A stretch of DNA of 64,000 nt from an uncultured Rhodopila sp. (GTDB lineage: Bacteria > Pseudomonadota > Alphaproteobacteria > Acetobacterales > Acetobacteraceae). The notes under the pieces are model-generated. The model had not been told where the DNA came from and did not search any database. It saw only the letters and a program-made list of their open reading frames with translations. The stretch lies in contig NZ_CAJATU010000141.1 in NCBI RefSeq assembly GCF_903944925.1, positions 62,001 to 126,000 of the forward strand, given 5' to 3'. Made by a program: the position numbers and the translations under genes. Positions 31,056-39,973 of this stretch are shown here, piece after piece (the stretch's first letter is position 1; each line of letters opens with the position of its first letter).

Positions 31056-31223
31056 CGGGTCGGGCGGGTTTTGGCCTCCGCCCCGCCTTCATGCAGGCGG
31101 CTGGAGTCTCGGCCTGCGCTTTGCCGGGAAAGCCGACCGGTGTCCAGCGCCCGGGTGAGATATCGTTGACAGACCAGGGGTGCCGCGATAGGCACGGACA
31201 CCCCTATTGAGAACCATTCGCAG

Positions 31224-32486
31224 ATGACGGGTGCAACTTTGACTCCTGAGGCCACGCTGCGCGCGAGCACCCGCCTGACCCGGTTTGTTGCGGTTTTCGG
31301 TCCCGGACTTGTGGTGATGCTTGCCGATACGGATGTCGGCAGCGTCATCACCGCGGGGCAGAGCGGCGTGCAATGGGGCTACAGCCTGCTGCTGCTGCAA
31401 CTGATCCTGGTGCCGGTCCTGTTCATGACTCAGGAGCTGACGGTGCGGCTGGCGATCTTCACCGGGCGCGGCCACGGCGAGTTGATTCGCGCAACATTCG
31501 GCCCCGCCTGGGCCTGGCTGTCCGCGATCGGCCTTGGCATCGCCACCACCGGGGCGCTGCTGACGGAGTTTTCCGGCGTCGCCGGTGTCGGCGAGATGTA
31601 TGGCCTGCCGCGGCTGGTTTCGCTGCCCATCGCCGCCGCCGCGTTGCTGGCGGTGGTGATCACCGGGTCGTATCGCCGGGTGGAGCGGGTTGCCATCGCT
31701 GTCGGCCTGTTCGAGCTGGCATTCTTCTTCGTCGCCTGGGCGGCACACCCGGACATAGGCGAACTGCTCGCCGGGGCGGTCAGCATTCCCTATGCCAATC
31801 CGGATTACCTCTACCTCTCGGCGGCGAATATCGGCGCTGTGATCATGCCGTGGATGATCTTCTACCAGCAGTCGGCCGTGGCGGATAAGGGCCTCAAGCC
31901 GGAGCATCTGGGCGCGGCGCGCTGGGACACGGCGATCGGGGCGTTGCTGACCCAGTTGATCATGGTGGCGGTGCTGATCGCCTGCGCGGCGACCATCGGC
32001 CGCGGCGACCCGGGCGCGGCGTTGACCTCTGTCGGCGAGATGGCGCAGGCGCTGACACCGTTCCTTGGAACGGTGACGGGGAATCTGGTGTTCGGCCTGG
32101 GCGTGCTCGGCGCCGGCATGGTGGCGGCGATCGTGGTGTCGCTGGCGTTCGCCTGGGGGCTGGGCGAGGTCACGGGATACCGGCGGTCGCTGGAATGCAA
32201 GCCGCTTCAGGCGCGCTGGTTCTACGGCGTGTATTCCGCGTGCGTTGTCACCGGCGCCGGGACGGTGGCGTTCTGGCCCAACCTGGTATCGCTGAACGTG
32301 GCCGTGCAGGTGATGAACGCGCTGATGCTGCCGTTAGTCCTCGGGTTCCTGATCGCTCTGTCGGTGCGATCATTGCCGCGGGCGCACCGGCTGCAGGGGT
32401 GGTATTTGTGGGTGGTTGTAGCGGTCGCGGGGCTGACCTGTGCCCTTGGGGTATTCGGGGGACTGTCCGGGGCGGGTTTGGTTTAG
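31224..32486 (+). CDS. Nramp-related divalent metal transporter, atypical
   Basis: FGPGLVVMLADTDVGSVITAGQSGVQWGYSLLLLQL...QELTVRLAIFTGRGHGELIR; ~11 TM segments. Confidence 0.82.
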   Translation: MTGATLTPEATLRASTRLTRFVAVFGPGLVVMLADTDVGSVITAGQSGVQWGYSLLLLQLILVPVLFMTQELTVRLAIFTGRGHGELIRATFGPAWAWLSAIGLGIATTGALLTEFSGVAGVGEMYGLPRLVSLPIAAAALLAVVITGSYRRVERVAIAVGLFELAFFFVAWAAHPDIGELLAGAVSIPYANPDYLYLSAANIGAVIMPWMIFYQQSAVADKGLKPEHLGAARWDTAIGALLTQLIMVAVLIACAATIGRGDPGAALTSVGEMAQALTPFLGTVTGNLVFGLGVLGAGMVAAIVVSLAFAWGLGEVTGYRRSLECKPLQARWFYGVYSACVVTGAGTVAFWPNLVSLNVAVQVMNALMLPLVLGFLIALSVRSLPRAHRLQGWYLWVVVAVAGLTCALGVFGGLSGAGLV

Positions 32487-32612
32487 CAGCCTGCCGGACG
32501 GAGATTGACGGCAAGGCACCACATCCACGGCCCGCTTGCCCGGCCCGGCAGGGACGCCGGACTGGAAGCTGGAATCAGGGCGAGGCTTCTCATCGATCGG
32601 GCGGTAGCGTGC

Positions 32613-32900
32613 ATGACTCGGAAGCGATTAGACAATTCGGCGACCGAAGCGAGGCAGGATTTGAATGCGATGCCCGATGGCTATCAAAGCGAGCCTGTTG
32701 TCATTCGGCACGGGAACCGCGACGTCGCCGTCGTTGTATCGCCACTGGAGTACGAACGGCTTCGGGCGATCGATATCGGAGAGTTCGAACGCTTCTGCGA
32801 CCGGATCGGCGAGCGGGCGGCGGAGGCTGGACTGACCGAGGCGAGGGTCGCCGAATCCCTGTCTGAACCAGCACCCGGCTGCGCGACGCTGCCGGAATGA
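32613..32900 (+). CDS. Phd/YefM-like antitoxin, apparently solitary
   Basis: MTRKRLDNSATEARQDLNAMPDGYQSEPVVIRHGNRDVAVVVSPLEYERLRAID; no PIN/RelE ORF next to it. Confidence 0.65.
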   Translation: MTRKRLDNSATEARQDLNAMPDGYQSEPVVIRHGNRDVAVVVSPLEYERLRAIDIGEFERFCDRIGERAAEAGLTEARVAESLSEPAPGCATLPE

Positions 32901-32971
32901 ACGTCATGAACAGTGTTCGCCTGTTTCGGTTTCCTCCCGCGCCGGTTTCCGCCGACAGGGCCGCGCGCCTT

Positions 32972-33565
32972 TCATGCATGCGGCTGGAGTGATGCCCCAT
33001 CTCTGACGGCCTCGGCTTCACCGGCGGCCGGGATCCGCCTGGTTTCGGTCGCTGAAGACAATCTGTTCAGCGAACCCTCTATGCGTTGCACGATCGGGGA
33101 ACTTGCGAGGTAGGCCCGCATTTCCTCCGAGTGAAACACCGGAGACGCGATCGGCTTCTGTAGCACGGCGTCCAATACACTGCGCGGGTCCTGCTGTAGT
33201 GTGTCAATTTGTTCCGGGGTCAGTTGGACGCCTGGGATGGAGGCGGAACGCCCCGGCCCGGTGAACAGGGCGCAGACCAGGTCCGGGACGGCAAAAATGA
33301 GATCGAATTCAGTCCCGTTCGACCACGATTGCAGCAGATAGTTGTATTCCGCTTCTTGCCGCCGGACGTCCTCGGGGTCGGTCGCGTCAGCGTCAAGCAC
33401 AACGATCACGGGCTGACGCCGCTTCATCATGATCGAAGCCGCCAAAGATACGGCCGAGGATTCCCCGCCCGCCGATACCACCTGGTGCTCGGGGAGTGAC
33501 GGCGGCGCCAACACCAGTTCCATGAGCGCCTTGTCGTTCGGGCCTTCGACGATCAGATAAATCAT
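32972..33565 (-). CDS. Stand-alone TOPRIM/OLD-like nuclease domain protein
   Basis: MIYLIVEGPNDKALMELVL...PVIVVLDADATDPEDV: conserved Glu and DxD pattern of TOPRIM. Confidence 0.6.
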   Translation of the reverse strand: MIYLIVEGPNDKALMELVLAPPSLPEHQVVSAGGESSAVSLAASIMMKRRQPVIVVLDADATDPEDVRRQEAEYNYLLQSWSNGTEFDLIFAVPDLVCALFTGPGRSASIPGVQLTPEQIDTLQQDPRSVLDAVLQKPIASPVFHSEEMRAYLASSPIVQRIEGSLNRLSSATETRRIPAAGEAEAVRDGASLQPHA

Positions 33566-33798
33566 GCCAAAGCCGCCTCCAGAACGTTGAAGAATGGCAA
33601 GCCCATTTCGACGTTGGTCCGGTATTTCAGCAACAAAGGCCGGACGAAATCGCGGGTTGCAAGGGCATACTCGATTTCCGGCTTATCCCATAGCAGATCG
33701 GCCTGGGGGGCAAGGAAGTGCGCCATCGTCAGCGCTGGCGGCGTGTATCCGGTGCGGCTGAATAGAGGGCCAATGACGCTTGCATGCCGCCTCATCAA
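33562..33798 (-). CDS. Small protein, partner of the TOPRIM gene
   Basis: 78-aa ORF; its stop overlaps the TOPRIM gene start by 4 nt. Confidence 0.55.
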   Translation of the reverse strand: MMRRHASVIGPLFSRTGYTPPALTMAHFLAPQADLLWDKPEIEYALATRDFVRPLLLKYRTNVEMGLPFFNVLEAALA

Positions 33799-33902
33799 CT
33801 GGTTTCGGAGCTTCGCGTCGGCTCCGCCGTGACGCGAGCTTTGTCGCCACCCATCCGGCCGACTCCAAGGTCCTTGGCCTCAAGTGAGCCGCCGGGTGCG
33901 CG

Positions 33903-34082
33903 GTGTTCTTTGAGCGTAATCGAGGGCAGCCCGTGTTCGCCCGGCTTTGGTCCCGACAAGGTCTATACGGCGCGACTTCAGAACAAATAGTGCATGCGCG
34001 CAACGCGACGATAGTGGAATTCGCGGAGATGCCGTTGCAACGGAAGTTTACCGCGCGGTTGGTGGCGATCGAGCGGCACTGA
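33903..34082 (+). CDS. Possible short or remnant ORF (59 aa), unknown
   Basis: VFFERNRGQPVFARLWSRQGLYGATSEQIVHARNATIVEFAEMPLQRKFTARLVAIERH*; just under the track cutoff. Confidence 0.25.
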   Translation: MFFERNRGQPVFARLWSRQGLYGATSEQIVHARNATIVEFAEMPLQRKFTARLVAIERH

Positions 34083-34209
34083 CTTAGTCTGGAACCTCGG
34101 ACAGCTAGCCGGTTGCGCCGGCATCCGATCGGTCGACGTCTGATCGACGGTCGGGATCTTGTGCCTCGGGCGTTCCGACTGAAACGATGGCATTTTCCGG
34201 AGAGCCACC

Positions 34210-34237
34210 TTGTCAAGGCTTATTGTTGGTGTAACAT
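34210..34237 (+). promoter_or_regulatory. Candidate sigma70-like promoter
   Basis: TTGTCA - 16 nt - TAACAT directly upstream of the AT-rich ORF. Confidence 0.5.
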
Positions 34238-34269
34238 CATTATTGTTGTGGGACTCAAGGAGGGTCAAT

Positions 34270-34821
34270 ATGGCGACGACGAGAGTTGGGCAATCTGCCA
34301 AGGCGCAACCGGCTGAGCCGGAGACCGTCGATGCGCGGTCCGCAGAGGAACGTGACCGGCTAAAATCGAAGGAGCAGTGGCTGCGTGAGGAACTTAGGGC
34401 GTCAAGGACGCAACTCTCAAACCAGATGCAATGGGGAATAACGGTTTTGGCTGCGGTTTCGATTAATTTATACTATATCAGAAAAGACGTTCATACTCAT
34501 CTTGTACAACAGCATAGAATAGACCCAAGCGAAATGCTGCCATTTCAAAGGTGGATTATAGGAACCATACTTTTAATTTTCCTCGCTTGGATATTTACGT
34601 CTCTTACACGTAGATATTCTATTCATCACGGCGTTTACAGAGATCAACTCATGGAGATGAACGGCGGATTTTCGGGGATAGAAGAAAAAGTTCCCAGAGC
34701 TAGGTTTCTACACAACGCGCCATCTTTTCTTTACTTCAGTATACCTGCCTTGGACATAATGGCTTGGACTATGTTCTACGCTGGTGAAAAGTTACAATTC
34801 AATTTCTTGGTACCTTGGTGA
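34270..34821 (+). CDS. AT-rich predicted membrane protein (about 3 TM), unknown function
   Basis: SD AAGGAGGG 5 nt upstream of ATG at 34270; hydrophobic segments WGITVLAAVSINLYYI, WIIGTILLIFLAWIFTSL, FLYFSIPALDIMAWTMFYA. Confidence 0.7.
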   Translation: MATTRVGQSAKAQPAEPETVDARSAEERDRLKSKEQWLREELRASRTQLSNQMQWGITVLAAVSINLYYIRKDVHTHLVQQHRIDPSEMLPFQRWIIGTILLIFLAWIFTSLTRRYSIHHGVYRDQLMEMNGGFSGIEEKVPRARFLHNAPSFLYFSIPALDIMAWTMFYAGEKLQFNFLVPW

Positions 34822-34975
34822 CGGGGATTCGATGGATAATGTCGCGAGATCAAGCGCCCCAAAATGGGGGAAGGCACCGCTCCCATGCCCACCTTTTGAG
34901 CACTTGATATCCATCGAAAGTAAGGTATCAGGCAGGCCAAACTCTCGACTAATATCTCTCTATTAAAGGAGACCC

Positions 34976-36604
34976 CTACCCCGCCGCCGCCACAGCCTTC
35001 CCGCCCGACAGCCTGAAGATCCGGTCCAGCCGCTCCACCCCGGTCAGCCGGTGGGTAATCAGCACCACCGTCCGCCCCGCCGCCGATTCATTCAGCGTCT
35101 CCAGAAACGACCGCTCCGTCTCCGCATCCAGCCCGGCGCACGGCTCGTCCAATATCAATATCGGTGCCGGAGACAACAAAGCCCGCGCCAAAGCCAGCCG
35201 CCGCCCCTGCCCGCCGGAGAACCGCGTGCCGCCCTCGCCCACCCACGTCTCCAACTGATCCGGCAACCCCCGCACCAGATCGCCGATCCGGGCCGCATCC
35301 AGCGCCGCCCAAAGCGACACCTCATCCGCCTCCGGCCGAGCCAGCAGCAAATTCGCCCGGATCGTGTCATCGAACAGATGCGTCGTCTGCCCCAGCCAGC
35401 CAATCCGCGCCCGCACCAACGCCGCCGGCAGGAACGCGATATCCGTCCCGCCCAGCAGGATCTGCCCCGACCGCGGCGCCACCACCTTCAGCGCCAGCGC
35501 CGCCAAGGTGGACTTTCCCGCCCCCGACGGACCCAGCAACGCCACCCGCGCCCCCTCCGGCACCTCCAACGTCAACCCGTCAAACACCGGCGGCCGATCG
35601 GCTGACCAGCGGAACTGCACGGCCTCGAAGCGCAGCCCGCAACCCAGCGGCATCGCCGCCGGATCAGCCGGGTCGGGCACCGGCACCGGCGCATCCGCCG
35701 CCTCCAGCACCCGCCGCGCCGCCGCCGACGCATGTCCCGCCAGCGCCCCCGCCCGAGGCAGCCCGCTGATCGCCTCGAACGCCGCCAGCACCAGGAACGC
35801 CGCCGCCACCGCCGCCGCCGGATGCGCCCCGGAATCAATCAGCACCGCCAGCACCGCAATCTGAGCGCACAGGAACGCTCCCGCCGCCGCCAAAGCCGTC
35901 CGTCCCGACATCGCCTGCTGCGCGGCGAACAGCCCCGCCTCTTTCGCCTGCACATTGGCCAGCATGCGGCCCTCGGCGGCGAACGCCCGCACCTCCCGCA
36001 GCCCGGTCAGCGCATCCAGTGCGGCGACGCGTAGCGCCCCGGCCTCCGCAGCCAGGCCGGAGCCGGTGCGCACCGAGGCGCGCATCGCGACCCACGGCAG
36101 CACGAACGCCGCGATCGCGAACAGCACGCCGATTTCTGTCGCCAGCGCGGCGGAGCGGTGCGCGATCAGCAGCACCAGCCCCGGCAGCAGCATGACTGCC
36201 CCGGCCAGCGGCAGCACCATGCGCAGATAGATCCCGTCCAGCGCCTCGACATCGCCGACAAGCCGCGACAAAACGTCGCCGGCCTGGCGGAAGCCCAACC
36301 CGCCCGCGCCGGTCCGTGCCAGGGACTTGAAGAACCAAACCCGCACATCGGCCAGCGCGCGGAACGTCGCGGTATGCGTCGTCACCCGCTCCAGATAGCG
36401 CAGCACCACGCGGCTGACGCCAAACACCCGCAGCACCAGCGGCAGGGTCAGCACGCCGGCCACCGCCGCGCCAATTGCGTAGCCCGACATCGCCATCAGC
36501 GCGACGCCGGCCTCCAGCGCTGCCAGCGACAGGACCACGCCCGCCGCCAGCCACAGGAACTGCGGCGTCCAGAGCAACAGTATCCGGCTCAACGGCCCCA
36601 TCAC
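34976..36604 (-). CDS. cydC: Thiol reductant ABC exporter subunit CydC
   Basis: ABC permease-ATPase fusion; GPSGAGKSTLAALAL, FSGGQGRRLALARALL; pairs with cydD. Confidence 0.88.
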   Translation of the reverse strand: MMGPLSRILLLWTPQFLWLAAGVVLSLAALEAGVALMAMSGYAIGAAVAGVLTLPLVLRVFGVSRVVLRYLERVTTHTATFRALADVRVWFFKSLARTGAGGLGFRQAGDVLSRLVGDVEALDGIYLRMVLPLAGAVMLLPGLVLLIAHRSAALATEIGVLFAIAAFVLPWVAMRASVRTGSGLAAEAGALRVAALDALTGLREVRAFAAEGRMLANVQAKEAGLFAAQQAMSGRTALAAAGAFLCAQIAVLAVLIDSGAHPAAAVAAAFLVLAAFEAISGLPRAGALAGHASAAARRVLEAADAPVPVPDPADPAAMPLGCGLRFEAVQFRWSADRPPVFDGLTLEVPEGARVALLGPSGAGKSTLAALALKVVAPRSGQILLGGTDIAFLPAALVRARIGWLGQTTHLFDDTIRANLLLARPEADEVSLWAALDAARIGDLVRGLPDQLETWVGEGGTRFSGGQGRRLALARALLSPAPILILDEPCAGLDAETERSFLETLNESAAGRTVVLITHRLTGVERLDRIFRLSGGKAVAAAG

Positions 36605-38328
36605 GCGGCCCCCTTCGCCGCGTCGCGCGCGGTCACTGCCTTGCCGTCCCGCATATCCAGCCGCCGCCCGCCGAAGCCATGCGCGGCGGAGGAGTGGCTC
36701 GCCAGGATCACCGTCCGCCCGATCGCCAGACGGCCAAGGCTCTCCAGCACCTCCTTCTCGGTGGCAGGGTCCAAATGCGCCGTCGGTTCATCCAGCAGCA
36801 GCAGCGGCGCGTTTTTCAAATACGCCCGGGCGATGGCGACGCGCTGCGCCTGGCCGCCGGACAGGCCGTAGCCGCTCTCGCCAATCGGCGTATCGAGGCC
36901 CTGCGGCAGCCCGGCGGTGAACTGGTCCAGCCGCGCGGAGTGGGCGGCGGCGGCGACTTCCTCCGCGGTGGCTTCCGGCCGGGCGAACAGGATGTTGTCG
37001 CGGATCGAACCGGCGAACAGCACCGGACGCTGGCCGATCCAGGCGGTCAGGCGGGACAGGGCTTGCGGGACGAGGTCGGTGATGTCGGCACCGTTGATCG
37101 TCACCTTGCCGCCGGTCGGCCGCACGAACCCGAGCAGGATTTCGATCACCGACGACTTGCCCGCGCCGGACGGACCGGCCAGCACCAGCGTCTCACCGGC
37201 GGCGGCCTTGAACGACAGCCCGTCCAGAGCCGGTCCGCGCGTCGGGTCCCAGGTCAGGTTTACGCCGTCGAACAGCACCGTGACCCCGCGGGCGGCAACG
37301 GTGCGGATCTCCGCGGCCGGCACCACCGGCTGCGGCAGCGGCGGCAAGTCGACCAAACATTCCGCGGCACCCGTGGCGTGCAGCTTGTCCTGGTAGGCCG
37401 CCGAATAGGTCCGCAGCGGCGCGAAGAACTCCGGCGCCAGCAGCAGCACCGCCAGGGCCGGCCAAAGCTGCGCCGAGAATGCGGCATCGCTGGCGACCCG
37501 CAGGTCGGAGAAATAGTGGATCGCCAGGACGACCATCGCCAGCGCGGCGGCGATATCGAGCACGGCGGAGGACAGGAATGCCACCCGCAGCACCCGCATG
37601 GTGCGGACGCGCAGATCCTTGGCGGCGCGGGCCATGCCGCGCGCCTCGTCCTGCGCCCGGCCATACAGGACGATGGTGGCAATGCCGCGCACCCGGTCGA
37701 GGAAGCGCGCCTGCAGCCGCGCCAGCGCCAGGAACTGCCGGCGCGAGGCCGCGGCCGCACCGATACCGGCGACCGCCATGCCCACCGGCACCACCATCCC
37801 GCACCCCAGCAACAGCAGCGCCGCCCAGGGATCTGCATATAGCACGGCCAGCAGCACGACGACGGGACCGGCGACCGCATAGGCCGCGGCCGGCACGTAG
37901 TGCGAGAACAGGCCCTCCAGCGCCTCGATCCGATCCACGACGATGGTCGCCAGGTCGCCGGAGTGGTGAGTGCGCAGCAGCGACGGGCCGGCATGCAGCA
38001 GGCGGGTCATAGCGTCGCTGCGCAACCGCCGCCGTGCCGCGGCCCCGGCTGCGAAAGCGGCCTGCTCCGTCAGATAGGTCAACGCCGCGCGGACCAGCGC
38101 CAGCCCGCCGAACACCGCGAGACCGGTTATCGGCAGCGACGCACCCTCGAACGCCGCGGCCAAAACCGTGGCGGCGGCGAAGGCCTGCCCGATCGCCAGG
38201 ACCGTCCCGAGGACGTGCAAAAGCAGCACCGGCTTTGCCGCACGCCGCCCCGCCCGCTGCTCTTGCCGCAACCACGATCTCGCGGCCGCCTTTTTGGAGT
38301 CTGCCGGCTTGGGAAGTGTCTGTGCCAT
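36601..38328 (-). CDS. cydD: Thiol reductant ABC exporter subunit CydD
   Basis: GPSGAGKSSVIEILLGF, LSGGQAQRVAIARAYLKNAPLLLLDEPTAHLD; overlaps cydC start. Confidence 0.88.
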   Translation of the reverse strand: MAQTLPKPADSKKAAARSWLRQEQRAGRRAAKPVLLLHVLGTVLAIGQAFAAATVLAAAFEGASLPITGLAVFGGLALVRAALTYLTEQAAFAAGAAARRRLRSDAMTRLLHAGPSLLRTHHSGDLATIVVDRIEALEGLFSHYVPAAAYAVAGPVVVLLAVLYADPWAALLLLGCGMVVPVGMAVAGIGAAAASRRQFLALARLQARFLDRVRGIATIVLYGRAQDEARGMARAAKDLRVRTMRVLRVAFLSSAVLDIAAALAMVVLAIHYFSDLRVASDAAFSAQLWPALAVLLLAPEFFAPLRTYSAAYQDKLHATGAAECLVDLPPLPQPVVPAAEIRTVAARGVTVLFDGVNLTWDPTRGPALDGLSFKAAAGETLVLAGPSGAGKSSVIEILLGFVRPTGGKVTINGADITDLVPQALSRLTAWIGQRPVLFAGSIRDNILFARPEATAEEVAAAAHSARLDQFTAGLPQGLDTPIGESGYGLSGGQAQRVAIARAYLKNAPLLLLDEPTAHLDPATEKEVLESLGRLAIGRTVILASHSSAAHGFGGRRLDMRDGKAVTARDAAKGAA

Positions 38329-38570
38329 GCCGGGCGCCTTAGCCCAAGCCCGCGGCGCTGCACAGCCTGACGGTGCGCCGATGGCGGTTAAAATTTCCCC
38401 ATTGGTCCGAATGCCGCGCTACCGGCCGGGCGCGCAAAATCACTTTCATGACAAACCAATCACTATACTGGGTTGATACGAAGATAAGTCATGCTAGCGC
38501 TATCACACGCTATTGAGGCCAGCATGGATACAGATCGATTACTATATTGTCTCATGATTGTTATAAAACC

Positions 38571-39896
38571 ATGGCCCATACAATAGCACCCGGGGCGCCC
38601 GCCTCCAGCAGCAATCCGGCCGGCGACTCCCTGCCGCGGCAGAACCACGACCAGCAGACGATCGAGGCGCTGCGCCAGCAAAACGCGGCGCTGGAGGCCC
38701 GGTTGGCGGCGATGACGACCGAGTGCGAGCAATGCCGGGCCGCCCGCGCCGCGGCGCAGCGGCTGGAAACGCTGGGCCACCTTGCCGGCGGCATGGCGCA
38801 TGATTTCAGCAACGTGCTGCAGGCGGTGCTGGCCGTCGCCTCGCTGCTGAAGCGCAATCCGCATGAGCCGGAGCGCGTGCTGCGCCAGGTCGAAATGCTT
38901 GAAAAAGCCAGCGCCCGCGGCTCCGCCGTCACCGGCCGGCTGCTCGCCTACGGCCGCGCCCGGGAAGCCGGGATCGAAACGGTCAAGCCGCATGTCCTGT
39001 TGACCCATCTGCACGAATCCCTCCAGCCGACGATGCCCGGCGTGACCATAACGGTTCACGTCGCGCCCGGCGTTCCGCACCTGACGACGGATCGCAATCA
39101 GTTGGAAATGACGCTGATCAATCTGGCCAACAACGCCCGCGACGCGATGTTCGGCCGCACCGCGCTGCTGACCCTGTCGGCGGAATGGACTCCGGGCGTG
39201 CCGGGACAAGCCGATATCCGGTCCGCGGCCGGTTTCGTCTGCCTGGCGGTGCGCGACACCGGCTGCGGCATGGATGCGGCGACCGTGGATCGCGCATCCG
39301 AGCCGTTTTTCACCACCAAGCCGCCGGGCAAGGGCACCGGGCTGGGCCTCGCCCTGGCCTATCGCTTCTGCAACCAGTCCGGCGGCATGCTGACGATCGA
39401 TAGCACCCCTGGCATCGGCACGACGGTTCGGATGTACCTGCCCGCCGGCGATACGGCGGCTCTGGCCGCCCCGAACCCCGCCGTCTCGCGCTTCGCCATC
39501 CCCGGTCCGGTGGCAATTCTGGTGCAGCATGAACCCGTGGTGCGGGACGGACTGCGCACCGGTCTGCTCGCCCGCGGCTTTCGCGTAATCGATGCGGCCC
39601 GTGCGGATGCCGAGGCCGATCCGAAGCCGGATTTGCTGGTTGTGGATGTGTCGGAGGATCAACCGGGTGCGGCGGAGGTGCTCACGGCGTGGCGGCAGCT
39701 TATCCCCGGTCTGCCGGCGGTGGTCCTGCTGGACCGCGCCGCAAAGCCCGACTCCGCCCTGACGGACGGGGCGGTGACGGACGGGGCGGTGACGCTGATC
39801 AAACCGGTCGCGCCGGCCGATTTGGCGGACGCGGCGGTGCGCCTGATGGCCGAGGCCGATCGGCCTGTCGCTGCGCCGCCGCCGGATGGCGTATAG
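38571..39896 (+). CDS. Hybrid histidine kinase with C-terminal degenerate receiver domain
   Basis: H-box [47 protein letters not shown]; receiver [10 protein letters not shown]...LIKPV. Confidence 0.88.
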   Translation: MAHTIAPGAPASSSNPAGDSLPRQNHDQQTIEALRQQNAALEARLAAMTTECEQCRAARAAAQRLETLGHLAGGMAHDFSNVLQAVLAVASLLKRNPHEPERVLRQVEMLEKASARGSAVTGRLLAYGRAREAGIETVKPHVLLTHLHESLQPTMPGVTITVHVAPGVPHLTTDRNQLEMTLINLANNARDAMFGRTALLTLSAEWTPGVPGQADIRSAAGFVCLAVRDTGCGMDAATVDRASEPFFTTKPPGKGTGLGLALAYRFCNQSGGMLTIDSTPGIGTTVRMYLPAGDTAALAAPNPAVSRFAIPGPVAILVQHEPVVRDGLRTGLLARGFRVIDAARADAEADPKPDLLVVDVSEDQPGAAEVLTAWRQLIPGLPAVVLLDRAAKPDSALTDGAVTDGAVTLIKPVAPADLADAAVRLMAEADRPVAAPPPDGV

Positions 39897-39973
39897 ATGT
39901 GCGGTTCCGCAATGGCAGCTTTTTTTACCGCGCCCGGTTGCCCGCCGCTCCGGTCTGAACCAAGGTCCGCCAC

